The notes under the pieces are model-generated. The model worked only from the letters and a program-made list of their open reading frames with translations, was not told the origin of the DNA and did not search any database. The translations under genes and the position numbers were made by a program. Of a DNA stretch of 64,000 bases, positions 45,861 to 58,300 are shown one piece after another. Numbering within the stretch: position 1 is the stretch's first letter; each line of letters starts with the position of its first letter. The DNA is from Hymenolepis diminuta (Eukaryota; Platyhelminthes; Cestoda; Cyclophyllidea; Hymenolepididae): the NCBI GenBank assembly GCA_900708905.1, contig CAADRB010000017.1:1145445-1209444 (forward strand), in the 5' to 3' direction.

Positions 45861-45895
45861 AAAAGGGAGGGGGGAGGGGGGTGGTGAAGAATCGG
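45861..45895 (+). repeat. G-rich purine tract
   Basis: Runs of three, six and six G separated by single A residues, followed by TGG, in an AG-only stretch. It does not meet the strict four-run G-quadruplex pattern but could form a bulged or two-tetrad structure. Similar purine tracts occur near 17.10-17.18, 53.38-53.42 and 62.33-62.37 kb. Confidence 0.5.
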
Positions 45896-48569
45896 AGGGA
45901 AGAGATATGATGCACGTGTTAACGACTTGCCACCAGATTCGTTATTTTTTATTGACACTGGGTCACGGAAGGGAGACCACCCACCTCCCCTGCTACAAAT
46001 TATCACACTTAAGTGCAAGTGCCACTGGGTCATTGAGGTCAGTTTTGGTATTTTTTAGAATAATCATCATTCCTTCAGTCTCTTTAACTTAAATCAGACC
46101 AAGCGTTGTGCAGTAGTAGTGTAACTAGCCCAAAATAGTATTTAATTGATTAACTTAAATTGTGCTTGCTCTTTAAATTCAAGCCCTAAAATCGAAAATA
46201 AATATTATAATGTGAATTTGATTTAATAATAGTGAGCCTCAGAAAAAAAAATTTATTTAATTTTATTTTGTCAATTTCTAGTTAATCGATGCTGACCGGT
46301 GGCACTGATTTTCATAATAACGCATCTGCAAGGTTCTGCTTAAAGCCTTACCTAGTTGAAGACATTCACACATAAATTTTAAGTCGATTCGATAAAAATA
46401 AAATATGATTTGACAATGGGGTTGCTAACTTTCTTTATGATAAGTCCTGAGGAGGAAGAGGCGAGTTGTGAAGTTTAAAGATTTTTGCCCTAGAAACAAA
46501 TGAGTTCTATTTAACTCATTAAGTTTGGCGCTGCTGTGGTCTTGACTTGGGCGTATGGGAGCATTTCATTCATCTTTAAAAGCGCATGTGCATGTGAGTT
46601 GAAGACATTGGGTCTTCAGAGCAGAGGTTAATGTATGTCTGCGCTTTCGTAATCGTGCATTTTCTAAACCGCCTATGAACAGAGGGAGCTATTAGTTGGA
46701 GAAGGTCCCCAATTATAGGTAATATATTTTTTCTTCTAAAAGCATGGAATCTACCAAGATAATGCTAGCTTATATGGAGTGAGCATGGCAGAGCTCCACG
46801 GAGTTCACTCTTGTTATTAGGAATTCAGCAGTTTGAAGTTTAGTAACACAGTTAATTGGAAAATTTTCCAGTTCGATACAGGGCCTCATTGAAATATTGA
46901 ATGGGCTGACTACCTACAGCGGTTGATATTGATCAGCAATGAGGCACCCGGATCCATATTTTTTAATGTGAAGATCTCTGATGTATATTTCCATTTTTGA
47001 AGAAGGGGTTTCTTCAATAGGTTTAGCGTAAGTATATGCAATATTAAATTTAGATCTTACGAGCTTACTTAATTATGACCATATCAATTGCAAGGCAATT
47101 CAAACTTTCTTACATATGGATAAATGTGAAAATAAATATTACATAAACTGCAGGTCTTCAATGAAAACCAACTACTTAGTATTTTCCGGTAATAGGCAAT
47201 GTTTTAATCCGCAAATATCTTCGTTTATTTTCGCAAATATTGCGGGATTTGTCGGTATCTAAATATTGCTAGTTTTTATCTAAATGGCCTGACATTTCCT
47301 TTAGTGGTTGTTGACGAAGAATAACTGTTTTCACTCTCTCCAGACAAACTTTTCGAGACCAAAATATTATGGACAAATTTTAATTTTAACTTTAATTTTG
47401 ATGCTTAAAATAGGAATAATCTTTTCTGGGGGACTGAAATTTCTCATGTAGGCATAGAAAATGGAAAGGGAGCATTAATTACAATATTACTGAATACTAC
47501 TCGAACACTGCACCGTCCTGTTACCTTAAAAATCCTTACCCTGTACAGAAATTGGCCATGCGACCACTATTCTGATTTTATGCGCTGCCAAATATGTTTC
47601 TTTATGTAATTGTTTATAATTCAAGGCTGTCCAATGAAACGAAGAAAACATGAATATAAGTGTGAGAACCAACCGCTGAAACTTAAAGAAGGAGAAGAAA
47701 GTCAAAACGCAGCAAAATGCGATTATAAAGTATTAGAACTTGAAAACTTTGCATCCTATTATCCTATGCGTATCCTCGATACGAACTTTAAGTGAATGGT
47801 AGTAGTATTATTTCATATACTTATGAAGCATATCGAGATTTTCAAGAAGTCGATTGTCTAACTAAGAACGTCTGACAAAAACGGACTTAAGGCTTTCCTT
47901 AACACTGCGAGAAGACCTATCCCAAAATTACGCTCTTACAGAACCATGCCATGTGAAAAACAAACTCAACGGATTTCACTGAGAAATTCCACGGCCAAGC
48001 TTAAAAGAATAAGATTTTCTTTTGGCTAAAATGAAAACCTTCCTTAAAAGTGTTACTATATGACTTCTTTTAAGTTATCAGATATCAAAGAAAATTGGAA
48101 GGAAGGCCTGTTTAAAATTATCTCTAAGCAAATTAATTAAAACGCCAAGGAAATCTTTTGGCTTGATCGGTCTGCCATGACAATAACTGCCAATCCTCAA
48201 AGTCTGAATCTCAACTGAAGGAAATTAAGGCAAAAACAGTAAAGTTTGAAAAGCTGCCAATTTTATGGAAATGCTTGCGAAAAGGAAGGCAACGCTTTTG
48301 TGATATCCGTAAATAATTTTTCCTCAGATGCCATGATAAATATAGACTTCCGGTACCCAATTTTGGGATGTTTAATAAAGGGTTGAAAGTCACATATTAG
48401 AATGCCATTCTCACAGTTGACGTTAGATTCAATGGGAATCTGCAGAGGATCCTTTTGAAAATGTAGCAGCCCATATTCTTCCATATTGAACAGCGAATAA
48501 GTAATACTCCGCAGATTTGTAGAATAACAGCTATGGTTTTGCATTCTCTTGTCTAAATGGTATAATATG

Positions 48570-48625
48570 GGCCAGTAGCTAAATAAGTACTTCTATAGTG
48601 CTGGAGGTCCCGGGTTCGTCACACA
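48570..48625 (+). repeat. tRNA-like fragment, possible SINE
   Basis: GCCAGTAGCTAAATAAGTAC is followed by TTCTATAGTGCTGGAGGTCC and CGGGTTCGTCAC. The layout resembles the anticodon arm and T arm of a tRNA, with an imperfect B box. It could belong to the same family as the fragments at 1.4 and 12.5 kb, but the match is loose. Confidence 0.3.
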
Positions 48626-50209
48626 ATCATTAAACCCATGGACTACCTTACTTATTAAAAAAATCCAAAAAGAGCGCTAGTGAAAGGCAAGTATTTTATC
48701 ATCGTGATTCTGGTGCTTTCTTCATAGGATTTGCGACCTGTGAAGATTCACAGATTGGAAACTATCTACCGACTTGGCCTTAACAAACATAAATTTCGGG
48801 TTTGCTTAAAAAGATATCAGAAGTATAAAGAAAAAGCGCCATTTCGTGAGCCAAATGAGTTGAAGAATTTTGCGTGCAAAGAACAAATAATAAAATTACA
48901 GTGAATTTAATAATCCAGACAACCTTCAATCACCATTGTGACTTTAGTGATTTTACAGTAAATTATATTAAAAAGAATCACTTCTTTAAATTAAATTTTA
49001 ATAGTTCAATGAACTAGTCGAAAATTATTATGATATTCTGAACGATTTCTCCATTTCTTAGGGCGTGAAAGTGGAATTTATATATAAGACGCAGCCTTAA
49101 AATCACACCAAAGCCAAGTAACCGGCTTCACAAAGATATATAACTGATTTGAGCAGAATTAGTGCACCACAAATACCATCATTATATTTCAACTTATGTA
49201 TCATAATTCCAGAGGGAGGGCTTTGATCTTTTGGCGGTGATTATTGAGTAAGCCCGAAGGGGATGCCTAATCTGTTTATTGTACACGATCTATGAGTGGT
49301 AGTAATTTGTCATATTCAAGCGAACTCTTTCCCTCCCTATCACCTTTGACTCTCCATATGTTTTATTCTCAATGAGGCACTGAAAGGGGGAAGGGTACCT
49401 TTTAGGTAATTTTATAACCCCCACATCAGCTCAGAGAAATATGCCAGTAAGAATGTATTCAGAATGCAAGAGTGGTTAATACGAATCATTCGTACACTTT
49501 TTCAATTAGGTTATTTAACGAACCTCTTTGAAGTTATGATATTTTAATATCCATCAGCAATGGCTAAACGTCTGTAGAAATGCAAAGAAGAAAGCAAAGA
49601 TGAAGACATTCAAATGCCTTAGGAACTCTTGCAATGTATCATTAAAACAATCTAATGTTTTAAATCAAATGTTACGCTCATGCTTAATGCTAGCACAAAG
49701 CTATACTTCTGCAAGACTCCGCTCAAGCATACACACAAGGAGTATTTTAGACAATCCGAAAGACATCAATGAGTGAAATACGCTTGGCTTATCCCGCTTC
49801 CACGGAGCTGTTTGCAAAGATGAAATATAGAACGAGTTTAATGCAATGATCATTCCCAACCCCATTTTGGACAGCTTTTTTCAATGCTCATCTTGGGTGT
49901 AGTGTGGCAATGTAGGGCCTTTCTAGTAAGAGACTGAAATTCTACTATCCTCTATATGACTCAGAATTAACCAGTGTGGTTGGCCATTCCGCTCACTGAA
50001 GTTTAAATGTAAACTATCCATATTTCGAGTCAAAAAACAAAAAAAACTGAATGGAGTAGAGCTCATGTCGGATAGAACAAAAGTGTAACAAATTATAAAA
50101 ATTTCCCAGGCCAATTAGGAGAAGTGGTTATGGTACTTGACTTGGATAGGGGTATCCTGCAGCCTCTTACTAGAAACTCGCATTCTACTACCTCCCTGGT
50201 TGACCATAA

Positions 50210-50295
50210 TTAGCCAAATTGATCTCCCACTCCACTGGATGCGTACCGATGAACATTGGTCTCGTGACCACTGACGTTCCAGATGTCACCAGCGC
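50210..50295 (+). repeat. Dispersed repeat family 2, copy 2
   Basis: Contains GGATGCGTACCGATGAAC, then ATTGGTCTCGTGACCACTGA and CAGATGTCACCA, colinear with the copy at 6463. A third, weaker relative around 52903-52980 shares ATGCCCACTAAAGAAAAT and TTGTGACCACTGACC. Confidence 0.45.
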
Positions 50296-51078
50296 ACAGG
50301 CTTGGTCTTTGCAAGCACGCCAATTATAAGAGGTAATGAATAACAGAAGAGAAAATTCTGGACTTCGAAATTTTCATCAAGTGTTATAAATTTTAATAAA
50401 TTAATTTCGGTTTGAAATGTCATTAATTTTAATAACTTTACTTGTGTACCAAAAATAAATCCCAGAACTGGCAATATAAAGTAGATATTTGAGACTTATT
50501 AATTGTGATTATACCACATACAAATTTGGGAGAGATAAGATATATTACAGCCAATCATTCCGAGATTGTTAATTAGATATGAAAGATTTTAATTTCTCCG
50601 AATGATTTACAGTTTGCCCCATTATTCAATGAAGTGCATTTAAGGTCCACGCTGGAATTACATTTCTTATAACGTCAGTTTCCTTATGCTGATTGCGACC
50701 ATAAAAATATCACTTAAGAATAATTTAATTGAATGAACTAAAAATATTCTACTTATTGATAAAGTTATTTTTATCCAGTAAAGTGCTTTTTGTTTAATAG
50801 CGTTAAATGTGGAAGTTAAAGAAGAGGGAATTTTGTTTTTGGAGTTTGGGATTTAACCGGAAGTGAAGAAAATGTGCCTACTGATTGTTGATAATAATCG
50901 GATATGTTAAGGGTTGTTCAATTACGCTCGAGCATACTTCTCTTCAAAAGGACGCTAAGTTGGTTAAATATAGGCCTTACTAAGCTAGAATTTAGTATGA
51001 AGTTCTGGAATCTAAAAGCTTAACCGGTTTCGCAAATTACCGAATGACATTTTTTTGAAATGAAGAATTGCAAATATA

Positions 51079-52394
51079 TCAAGTTGTAACAGAAGTTCTG
51101 TCCAATTTTTGAGCTATGTGTTTGGGGCACAATACTTCAATTTAGCTTGTCAATGTTGCATGCTTTTCTATGGTAATTAATGAAATATTATTTCTTCTTT
51201 CACACTGTGTGATAATTAATACTATTAATAGCTATTTATAGCCCTAATGTTCATTCCAAATAAGGACCATATCAGACATAGTTTACTGTTTCAATCTCAT
51301 CAAGGAAATACGGCAAGCTCAGAAGCAAAAACACTCAAAGACATTTGCAGAAATGTCGTGAATGAGGAGACCTGCGGAAGGTGTTTTTCGCCTTCACGTT
51401 TCAAAAAGGATAACTTCAGTGTGAAAGACGAACCGAGAGCAGGGAACTCAAAAAACACAATTCTGACCAAATGGAAATTGCCATTGATGAAAATCCAACC
51501 TGCACTACTAGAGAACTGAGCAGAACCTTTCACTTAAGCCGCCATATAACCATACATAGGGAATTGAAAAGACTCAAAGGTAAAGACTCAAAGACTGGGA
51601 AATGGGATTTGTCAGAAATGAACAAGCAACAGCGTGTGACCTGTTGCGTTTCTCTTGTGCGTTCTCGTAGACTGGACTTCAGGCACCTTATTTAGACCGA
51701 ATCATAACTGACAGCGATGAGAAGTGGTGCATCCTTTACAACAATGTTAAGCGCAAAAGACGGTGGCTAAGTCAAGACAGTGGTTCGAAGTCAATTTCAC
51801 TTTCAAACCGAGAAGTGGACTGAAGCCGAAAAAAATTCTTCTGTGTGTATGGTGGGATTTGAGAGGGATTGTTTATTATGAGCTAATGGGTGTCAATCAA
51901 ACAATAACATCTGAAGTTTACTGTCAGCAGCTGACTCATTTAAAAGCAGTGAGGGGAATGCAGGAAAAATAGCCTTCTTTGATCAATCGAAAAGGGGTGA
52001 TTCTGCACTATGACAATGCCAGATCCCACACTTCAAGAGCAACCAAAAATCTCTTTGAAGAATTTGGCTGGAAAGTCATGCATCACGCACAATATTCTCC
52101 CACCCACCATCTTGCACCAACCAATTTTCATCATTTCAAGAGCTTGCAGAATCATTTAATGGAACTTCAAAGGCTTGCTTCAGGAGAAGAGGTCGAAATG
52201 AAGAAGCTGGTTTCTTGTCTTGAGTCCAAACTGGCTAAATTCAATGAGGAAAGAATAAGAAAGCTTATGACAAGATGGGAAAATGCAGTAAATAAAAGTG
52301 GTGACTATGTTGAAGACTAAATAAATGTATTTTTGCTAAAATTTTTAATTAAATTCAAATTAGAAAAATGGACATGACTTATGTTACAACCTGA
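51079..52394 (+). mobile_element. Mariner (DD34D) DNA transposon, complete ends, inactive
   Basis: The 5' end reads TCAAGTTGTAACAGAAGT from 51079, and the 3' end, read inward from 52394, reads TCAGGTTGTAACATAAGT. The two match over about 30 bases to TGTCCA and a T run. TA flanks both sides (51077-51078, 52395-52396). The 1316-base length is typical of mariner. It carries one degraded transposase on the plus strand and is unrelated in its ends to the element at 26.7 kb. Confidence 0.9.
51247..52320 (+). pseudogene. Decayed mariner transposase, DD34D type
   Basis: The frame starts with MFIPNKDHIRHSLLFQSHQG, the mariner N-terminal helix-turn-helix, shifts frame near 51.47-51.52 kb, shifts again before SDEKW and once more before 51763, and has a TAG at 51970-51972. 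The first catalytic Asp survives in SDEKW (51716-51718) and the second in ILHYDNARSH (52012-52014). The third, expected in APTD, is Asn (APTNFHHF, 52123-52125). Two extra codons sit in the YSPDLAP motif; without them the second-to-third spacing is 34. The C-terminus (TRWENAVNKSGDYVED) is intact. Three frameshifts, one stop and a lost catalytic residue make it a pseudogene. Confidence 0.9.
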
Positions 52395-52396
52395 TA

Positions 52397-55300
52397 TCTA
52401 AATGCTTTTTTTGTGTCTTGAGAAATAAATGAGGCTGTCACAGAATAATTTTAAAATAGCGAAATAACACCAAAGTGTATTGCTTCATTGGGGTTTTAAG
52501 TCATACAGACCTTGACTAGGTGAGCAAGAAAGGTTTAGGAACAACTTAACTACTCCTTATGTGTCGAGATTAGATAAACCCATTCTTGCCTCATCCACTT
52601 AACCAAGATCTAAAATTAACGCTACTGGCTTTGCATCTAATTACTTCTTCACTTGTCAAACGTGGGAAAAAGATGGTCAATTTTAGGCCACTCTTAATGG
52701 GAAATTTAAATATTCCTAATTGTTGTTATTCCGATACTACGCGTAGAGTCCCTAATGCACCAATATTTGCGTTCTTTAGTTAGTGTGTATTGCTTTTGAA
52801 AAAGTTTGTTCGACGGTTCGGATTGCTAAGAAGAAATATGAACCAGCTATATAGACGGGAGCTCGCTAATACAACTCATGTTAGCTTAAACTAAGCAGTG
52901 CTGATAGTCATCTACGTTACCCAATGCCCACTAAAGAAAATATCAGCTTTGTGACCACTGACCATGTTTGTGTGCTCAGGCTTTCAGTACCGAATAAGGA
53001 GATGTAAACAACACCTGCCTTATCAAAAAAATTCATCTCACATCTCATAAAACGCTGATTTTAATTTTTCTCTCTGCCTAAACTTTGCTGTCATTAATTC
53101 ACTTCTGATGACATACGATTAAAACATTCCTTCACGGACACTATAGGGCTGAACTGGATACTTTCAGGTGGATATTTTAATAGGACACCTGCTCGCTTAT
53201 TTAAATTACCCGTTTAAAAACAGTGGACAGAACTGTATCTAGGTACTCACGAAGTTTGATCAATTCATTCTTTACAAATTACTCATCGTACCTGGCTACT
53301 CAAAATGGCGCTTAGTTACTAAGGTACCCTGCACTTGTTGTTTGGAAACATTCCAATTTCGATGTGTCCTCTTCAAGATGAGTCGAGGAAGAGGGGACAG
53401 GATGAGGTGAGAGGGGGTGAGCTGAGGACGTTTGCCAAGTAGATCCCCTGTGGAGGCGTGGGCAGACGCTAATGTAATTAACTGGTACTTCTGCTCATTA
53501 AAACTTTTCAGTAGGGAATTGATGAGCGTAAAATCGGCCATAGTGGAACTCGAATTAGTGGCGCAGTGGTCATTGTGTGTGTCTGCCCACTCAAAGGACA
53601 CGAAATCGTTGCCTATCGGTGAATATTAATTGATGTGGATGGCCAAGTGTATCGGTTAATTCCGGTTAACAAGGTCCTCATCACAGCTGACACAGAATAA
53701 AAGGTGATGTTTAACATTATTTTGTTTCTTTCACTGAATTGGGGAAATTTATTCTTTCCATTTCTCCTTATTTATCTGTATACCAGTTCTGAATCCCGAG
53801 CAGCATTTAAAATGTGTATGATTTTCCCCTTGCTGAAGCTTCCATCTGCATTTTACCGGTTCTCATATCTATCCAAAATCAGTGAAGGTTTAGGTTAGTA
53901 AAATACGAACGAAGGCAATGCTTGCAGATTCGAAGTTCTACTGACCTCTGAGTTGAACTCAAACGATCAGCGCCAATTCCCCAAAATTTTATATCTGATA
54001 CATAATACATATATAGGCCGTTTTCTGATGCTATGTTAATAATATTAAATTGGTTTGTTTTATTATTTTTTTATTTTAGTTTGTTTCATTTATTCTGCAT
54101 AAAATTGGGTTTATTTTAGGCTACTCAGATAGAAAAATAGCTAGCAAATCACATATTTAATGATTTGTTTTGTTAATACCTGAGAAAAATTTTACTGTTT
54201 CAAACGTGAGATAGCATTTTAGAGCACAAAATAGCCAAACATTCCTCTATTGAATGAAATGGATGATTAGGTATGAGTATCCAACGTAGTTAGAATGTCA
54301 ATAATTCCACTTTATTTAAAATTTGAAATCATTGATTTTTCTGCCGTTTCATAAGATCGAAAACTAGTACTTAAGTATCCACATGTTTCAAAGGCGAATT
54401 GTTGTGATTTGATACTTAGGTGAGTCTAGGTGAGTTCGTATCCACGAAATTTGGAGGTTACTGATTCAACTGAATGGTTGATTGAGGCACTTTGATTCAT
54501 TTGCATTTTATTTCTGTCATACACTACCGGATTAGACTAGGGAAGATACAAGTAAAGACGAGAGGTTTTAATTTGATGGATATTCATTACACGTCACATG
54601 TACTACTCTAACACAAAAATTTAGGCTTCTGATTTGGTTCAGACTTTCAAAAATGTCAGAGCTTTACTCCTCACATCAAATCATTACTGAATATTTTTAG
54701 CCGGATTTATTTGGTATCCTATGAATCTATGTTGGTGAAGTTAAATTTGTACACATTTCACTTGCTTCATCAGAGCTTATTTAAGCTAATGACAAGAGAT
54801 CTCCCATTCGAGGAAAAGATAAATATTTGCTCTGTTTTCTTAGGTGAAACGAACAATAAACCGAAGATCAAAGTCACACGTAGCAAAACCGGTTCCACCT
54901 CTCTGTTTTGTTGATAATTCAAGTTTTAATTTTGCTCAACGAAAATGTTTGCCAGTTTGTTTATGTTGGCTGCCTTGAGTAAACTCTAATGAGCTCTGCG
55001 AGTAATTTGGTTTTTATATGGAAAATGAAGTTGATCCATCTAAATTACTTGGCTTTGCAAAGTACTCCAAACACTTGGATGAACACGAATTCATCCAAGA
55101 TACAGGGAAAAATTCTTAAATTTTGTCATTTGACTAACATAACATGAGGCAGTGAGGTAGGTCAATGACAAACTTTTACAAAATTTCTTCAACGTCTCGG
55201 TTTAATTTTTCTCCTATCGAAACCCCGTCTTTAGACTTAAATAGTATTATAGTTCTCTTGCGTTCAAATGCTCTTCTACTATGGAAAATTAAATACTTTT

Positions 55301-58300
55301 GCCTGACCGGGAACTATTATGAATTTGTAGAGTATTTTCCCAATGATAACAGTTACAGTAAATCTCAAATCGAAATAAGAGGTCCACTTTAAATTATCTC
55401 ATTATATAAACATTACTACATTGTTAATGTTTCTAAATATTGCATTGCTTGATAAAACATTTATTTGTCTTGAATCTTTAGAAACACCAAATTGAAGACC
55501 TTTACATTAGATTGCCAAAGCTTTTTATGCTATGGCTGATTAAGCCAACTAATTGGCTAATTAGTCTACTAAACACAAACTTTCAAAAAAGTTATCTCGA
55601 AGGAACAGGTTTTTGCAGGTAGCTATCAGTTACTTTGTCAGTAAAGTATGTCGTAGCCACTAACACCCCTCCTTAACAGTTATTATTCGACAGGCGATAT
55701 AAACCAAAGATGAATGAGCTAGGTTGTTTATGCAGAACACAACCTGTTTGTAAACACTTTTTTTGCACTTGTGGCTTCACAACACATTCACTTAAGGTAG
55801 ATCGCCACTCATAGATAGGGTAATCACAATTGATTGTTTCTTGAATTGACTGTTGTTTATTAGTCGGTGGATCGGTCGCTTTTTAACAATTTAGTGGAAA
55901 CAAATATCTTTATCCTAGCACTAGTGCGTTAGGTTAATTGGATCTAGAAAATTACCTGGTGATAATTCAAGGAATTTAAACCTCAAATAATTAATAAAAT
56001 CGATCAGGAAGAGAAAATAAATGTATTTCTCAAACAATGATTTCACTTTCTCGTCTATGCTCCGTTCTTTTTAATCTAAACAATCACTTTCTTAATCAAT
56101 CAATCCTTTTACTGATATTGCGACTATGAGTGAACTTTAAATTCTAAATCACAACATTCAATTATGTATGTTTTAGATATGGTTGTATTCTTACGCATTC
56201 ATTTACCGAAAAATTCTCAATAAAGATATTTTCGAATCGGCAAAATTTTGATAAACATAACTGAAATAGCGGAAGTTGAACCTCTAAATGCAGTAATTTC
56301 AAACAAGAGAGCCGAAATTCACCAGCAAAATGTGGACTTGCTAGCTGGATTCCGGACACAATATCATTTAAAGATTTCCACAGGAAACCAATATTGGTAC
56401 TGCTAAAAACATCTAACGCAATCTCTTAAAATTATTTAGCATTGAATATGAAAATGTTGAAAATCTACTTTTGAAATGAAAACCTTTTCTTGGTATTTAA
56501 CCCTTAGCGACATCGCCATATCTAAGCCGATTTTTTAAAATTTCCCTATGTGTAACGTCTATACTCTAATCGATGCCCGTGATTACCATTGATTACCTTA
56601 AACTTGCTATAAAACTCACTTTGCGAATAATGTGGCTTCTTTTAGTCAGTCCGTACGATTCAGTGATATCAATCTTCCCCATTTTCCATCTTTGGGTTGG
56701 GGATTAATCGTTTGGATTGTACAGAGCAGTGTCGCACATTTCTATAAATCTATTTAGAGAGGCTTAGATGAGAACTGCAGACGTAACTTACTATAGAGGC
56801 CATACATTTTCCTCCGAAATATCTTTCTTTATTTTCCTCCTCCTTATTGGCCATTTTAAGGCTAATTTCTGTGGGTTGTGTACAAAGAAGGAGTTCAATT
56901 TGAATGGCTTAATATTACAAACAAGTCACTCTTCTTGGGCCTGTTCATGATGCCTGTGAATTCGTGGCTGCATCACCACGTTTACACCTTTTTCTAACTT
57001 TTTTCCCTGATCGATGTTCATGTTTCATGCGAATTTGCCAATCTCCCTCACTTACGAGATATTTATTGCTACTCACCTTAAGCTTGTCATGAGAACTCTT
57101 TGTATGGAATTACTGTCATATGCAGCTAGTTTGGCCTTATTATGTCATACATGTACACGGGTCAGCCGTATCAGTCTTTTTGATGTTGTACCTCCGTACT
57201 GTGGATGAATTGTCTGGGGTGCGGTGAGTGGTGTGGCATACCATGGCAAATCTATAATATTAATTGTGTTTATTTTAGAAATATGAACTTTAATTCGGAA
57301 ACTCAGTGTTAAAATGTTGCTTTTTTTATGAAGCAAATAAATATGTGTTGGATAAAGTACGACAACAACTTCTTGATTGTAAAAGTACAAGTGCAGAAGT
57401 GTGATCTTCAAAGCTTCCGCAAATGATATGATCCCACTTCTATATTCAATAAAAGTTCCTTCATTCATTTAAAATGAATGCATCTTTTTATTGAAATAAA
57501 AGACATAACACGATCACCTATCTTCTTTGTATTTTCATATGCTTCATTTAGATCCTCTCAGTTCTGTGGCGTTCGCCTGCAGAGGTCTCCAGACAACTAG
57601 CAGTCACTATCCCTGCACCTTATCGTTGTTTGCATATAAGAACCAAGCTCGTGGACAACATCTCATACGGAGCCCTGTTCACACATAAAATAAAATTCTT
57701 GCTGTCTCAGCGCATACGGAGCAATAAACCCTCTCCACTCCACGCCTTTCTTGTTCTCGCTACTTTGGGAGCAGCCTAACTAATTTTGGGAGCAAATTTA
57801 CAATCTGCTAGGACTCTGCTAGACGCTACCCGGACTGCTTAAGAGGATTGGCTAGCTGCAGCAAAAAGGCTCATTGATGTAGCATCCGCTACAGTTCTAA
57901 TGCATAAAAATCTGTAAAGTGGGGAAAATCTAAAATCCGTACTCATAGCGTATTAAGGATAGCTAATTTACCTTCATCAACCGATTCAAAGGGGAAAATT
58001 TTGAATTAACTTTGTGAATGGTTAATATAAGCCGGAATGACTTGCCATCGAGAGTTGTATTAACATAATCAAGCTCTCTCCCTAAAATTATCTCGAATTA
58101 TTTCCTCATTAAGGATCTCAATTAAAGCCGTTTCAGTCTTCTGGACTTGGATTTCAGCCACTGGTTACTCTAAGATTAGTTCTTCAAGATATCGCTGGTG
58201 TTTGCCATTCACAGACTACCACTGCCACCATTCTGACAGTACCTAAGATTGTCATTTTCCCCTCGCTAAGGAAACCATTTACTCAATCATTGCTGTAAGT

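Larger units (their letters stand above)
42446..51076. other. Non-coding stretch upstream of runx
   Basis: No confident gene. Contains GC-richer patches at 43.24-43.46 and 45.79-46.00 kb, the possible Ig fragment at 45.4 kb, a SINE-like piece at 48.57 kb and repeat family 2 at 50.2 kb. A 61-codon frame at 47610-47795 (GCPMKRRKHEYKCENQPLKL) has coding-like composition but no recognised family and only a weak acceptor before it. Confidence 0.55.

Noticed and set aside
45754..46092. 112-codon plus-strand frame
   Set aside because: Rich in Glu/Gly because it crosses the purine tract; no domain.
53296..53601. 101-codon minus-strand frame
   Set aside because: A frame on the opposite strand overlaps it, no domain recognised, lies in a GC-richer patch where stops are fewer.
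57721..57794. LTR-like end with AATAAA and duplicated TTTGGGAGCA
   Set aside because: No partner LTR, primer site or retroelement protein found; the resemblance is too loose.
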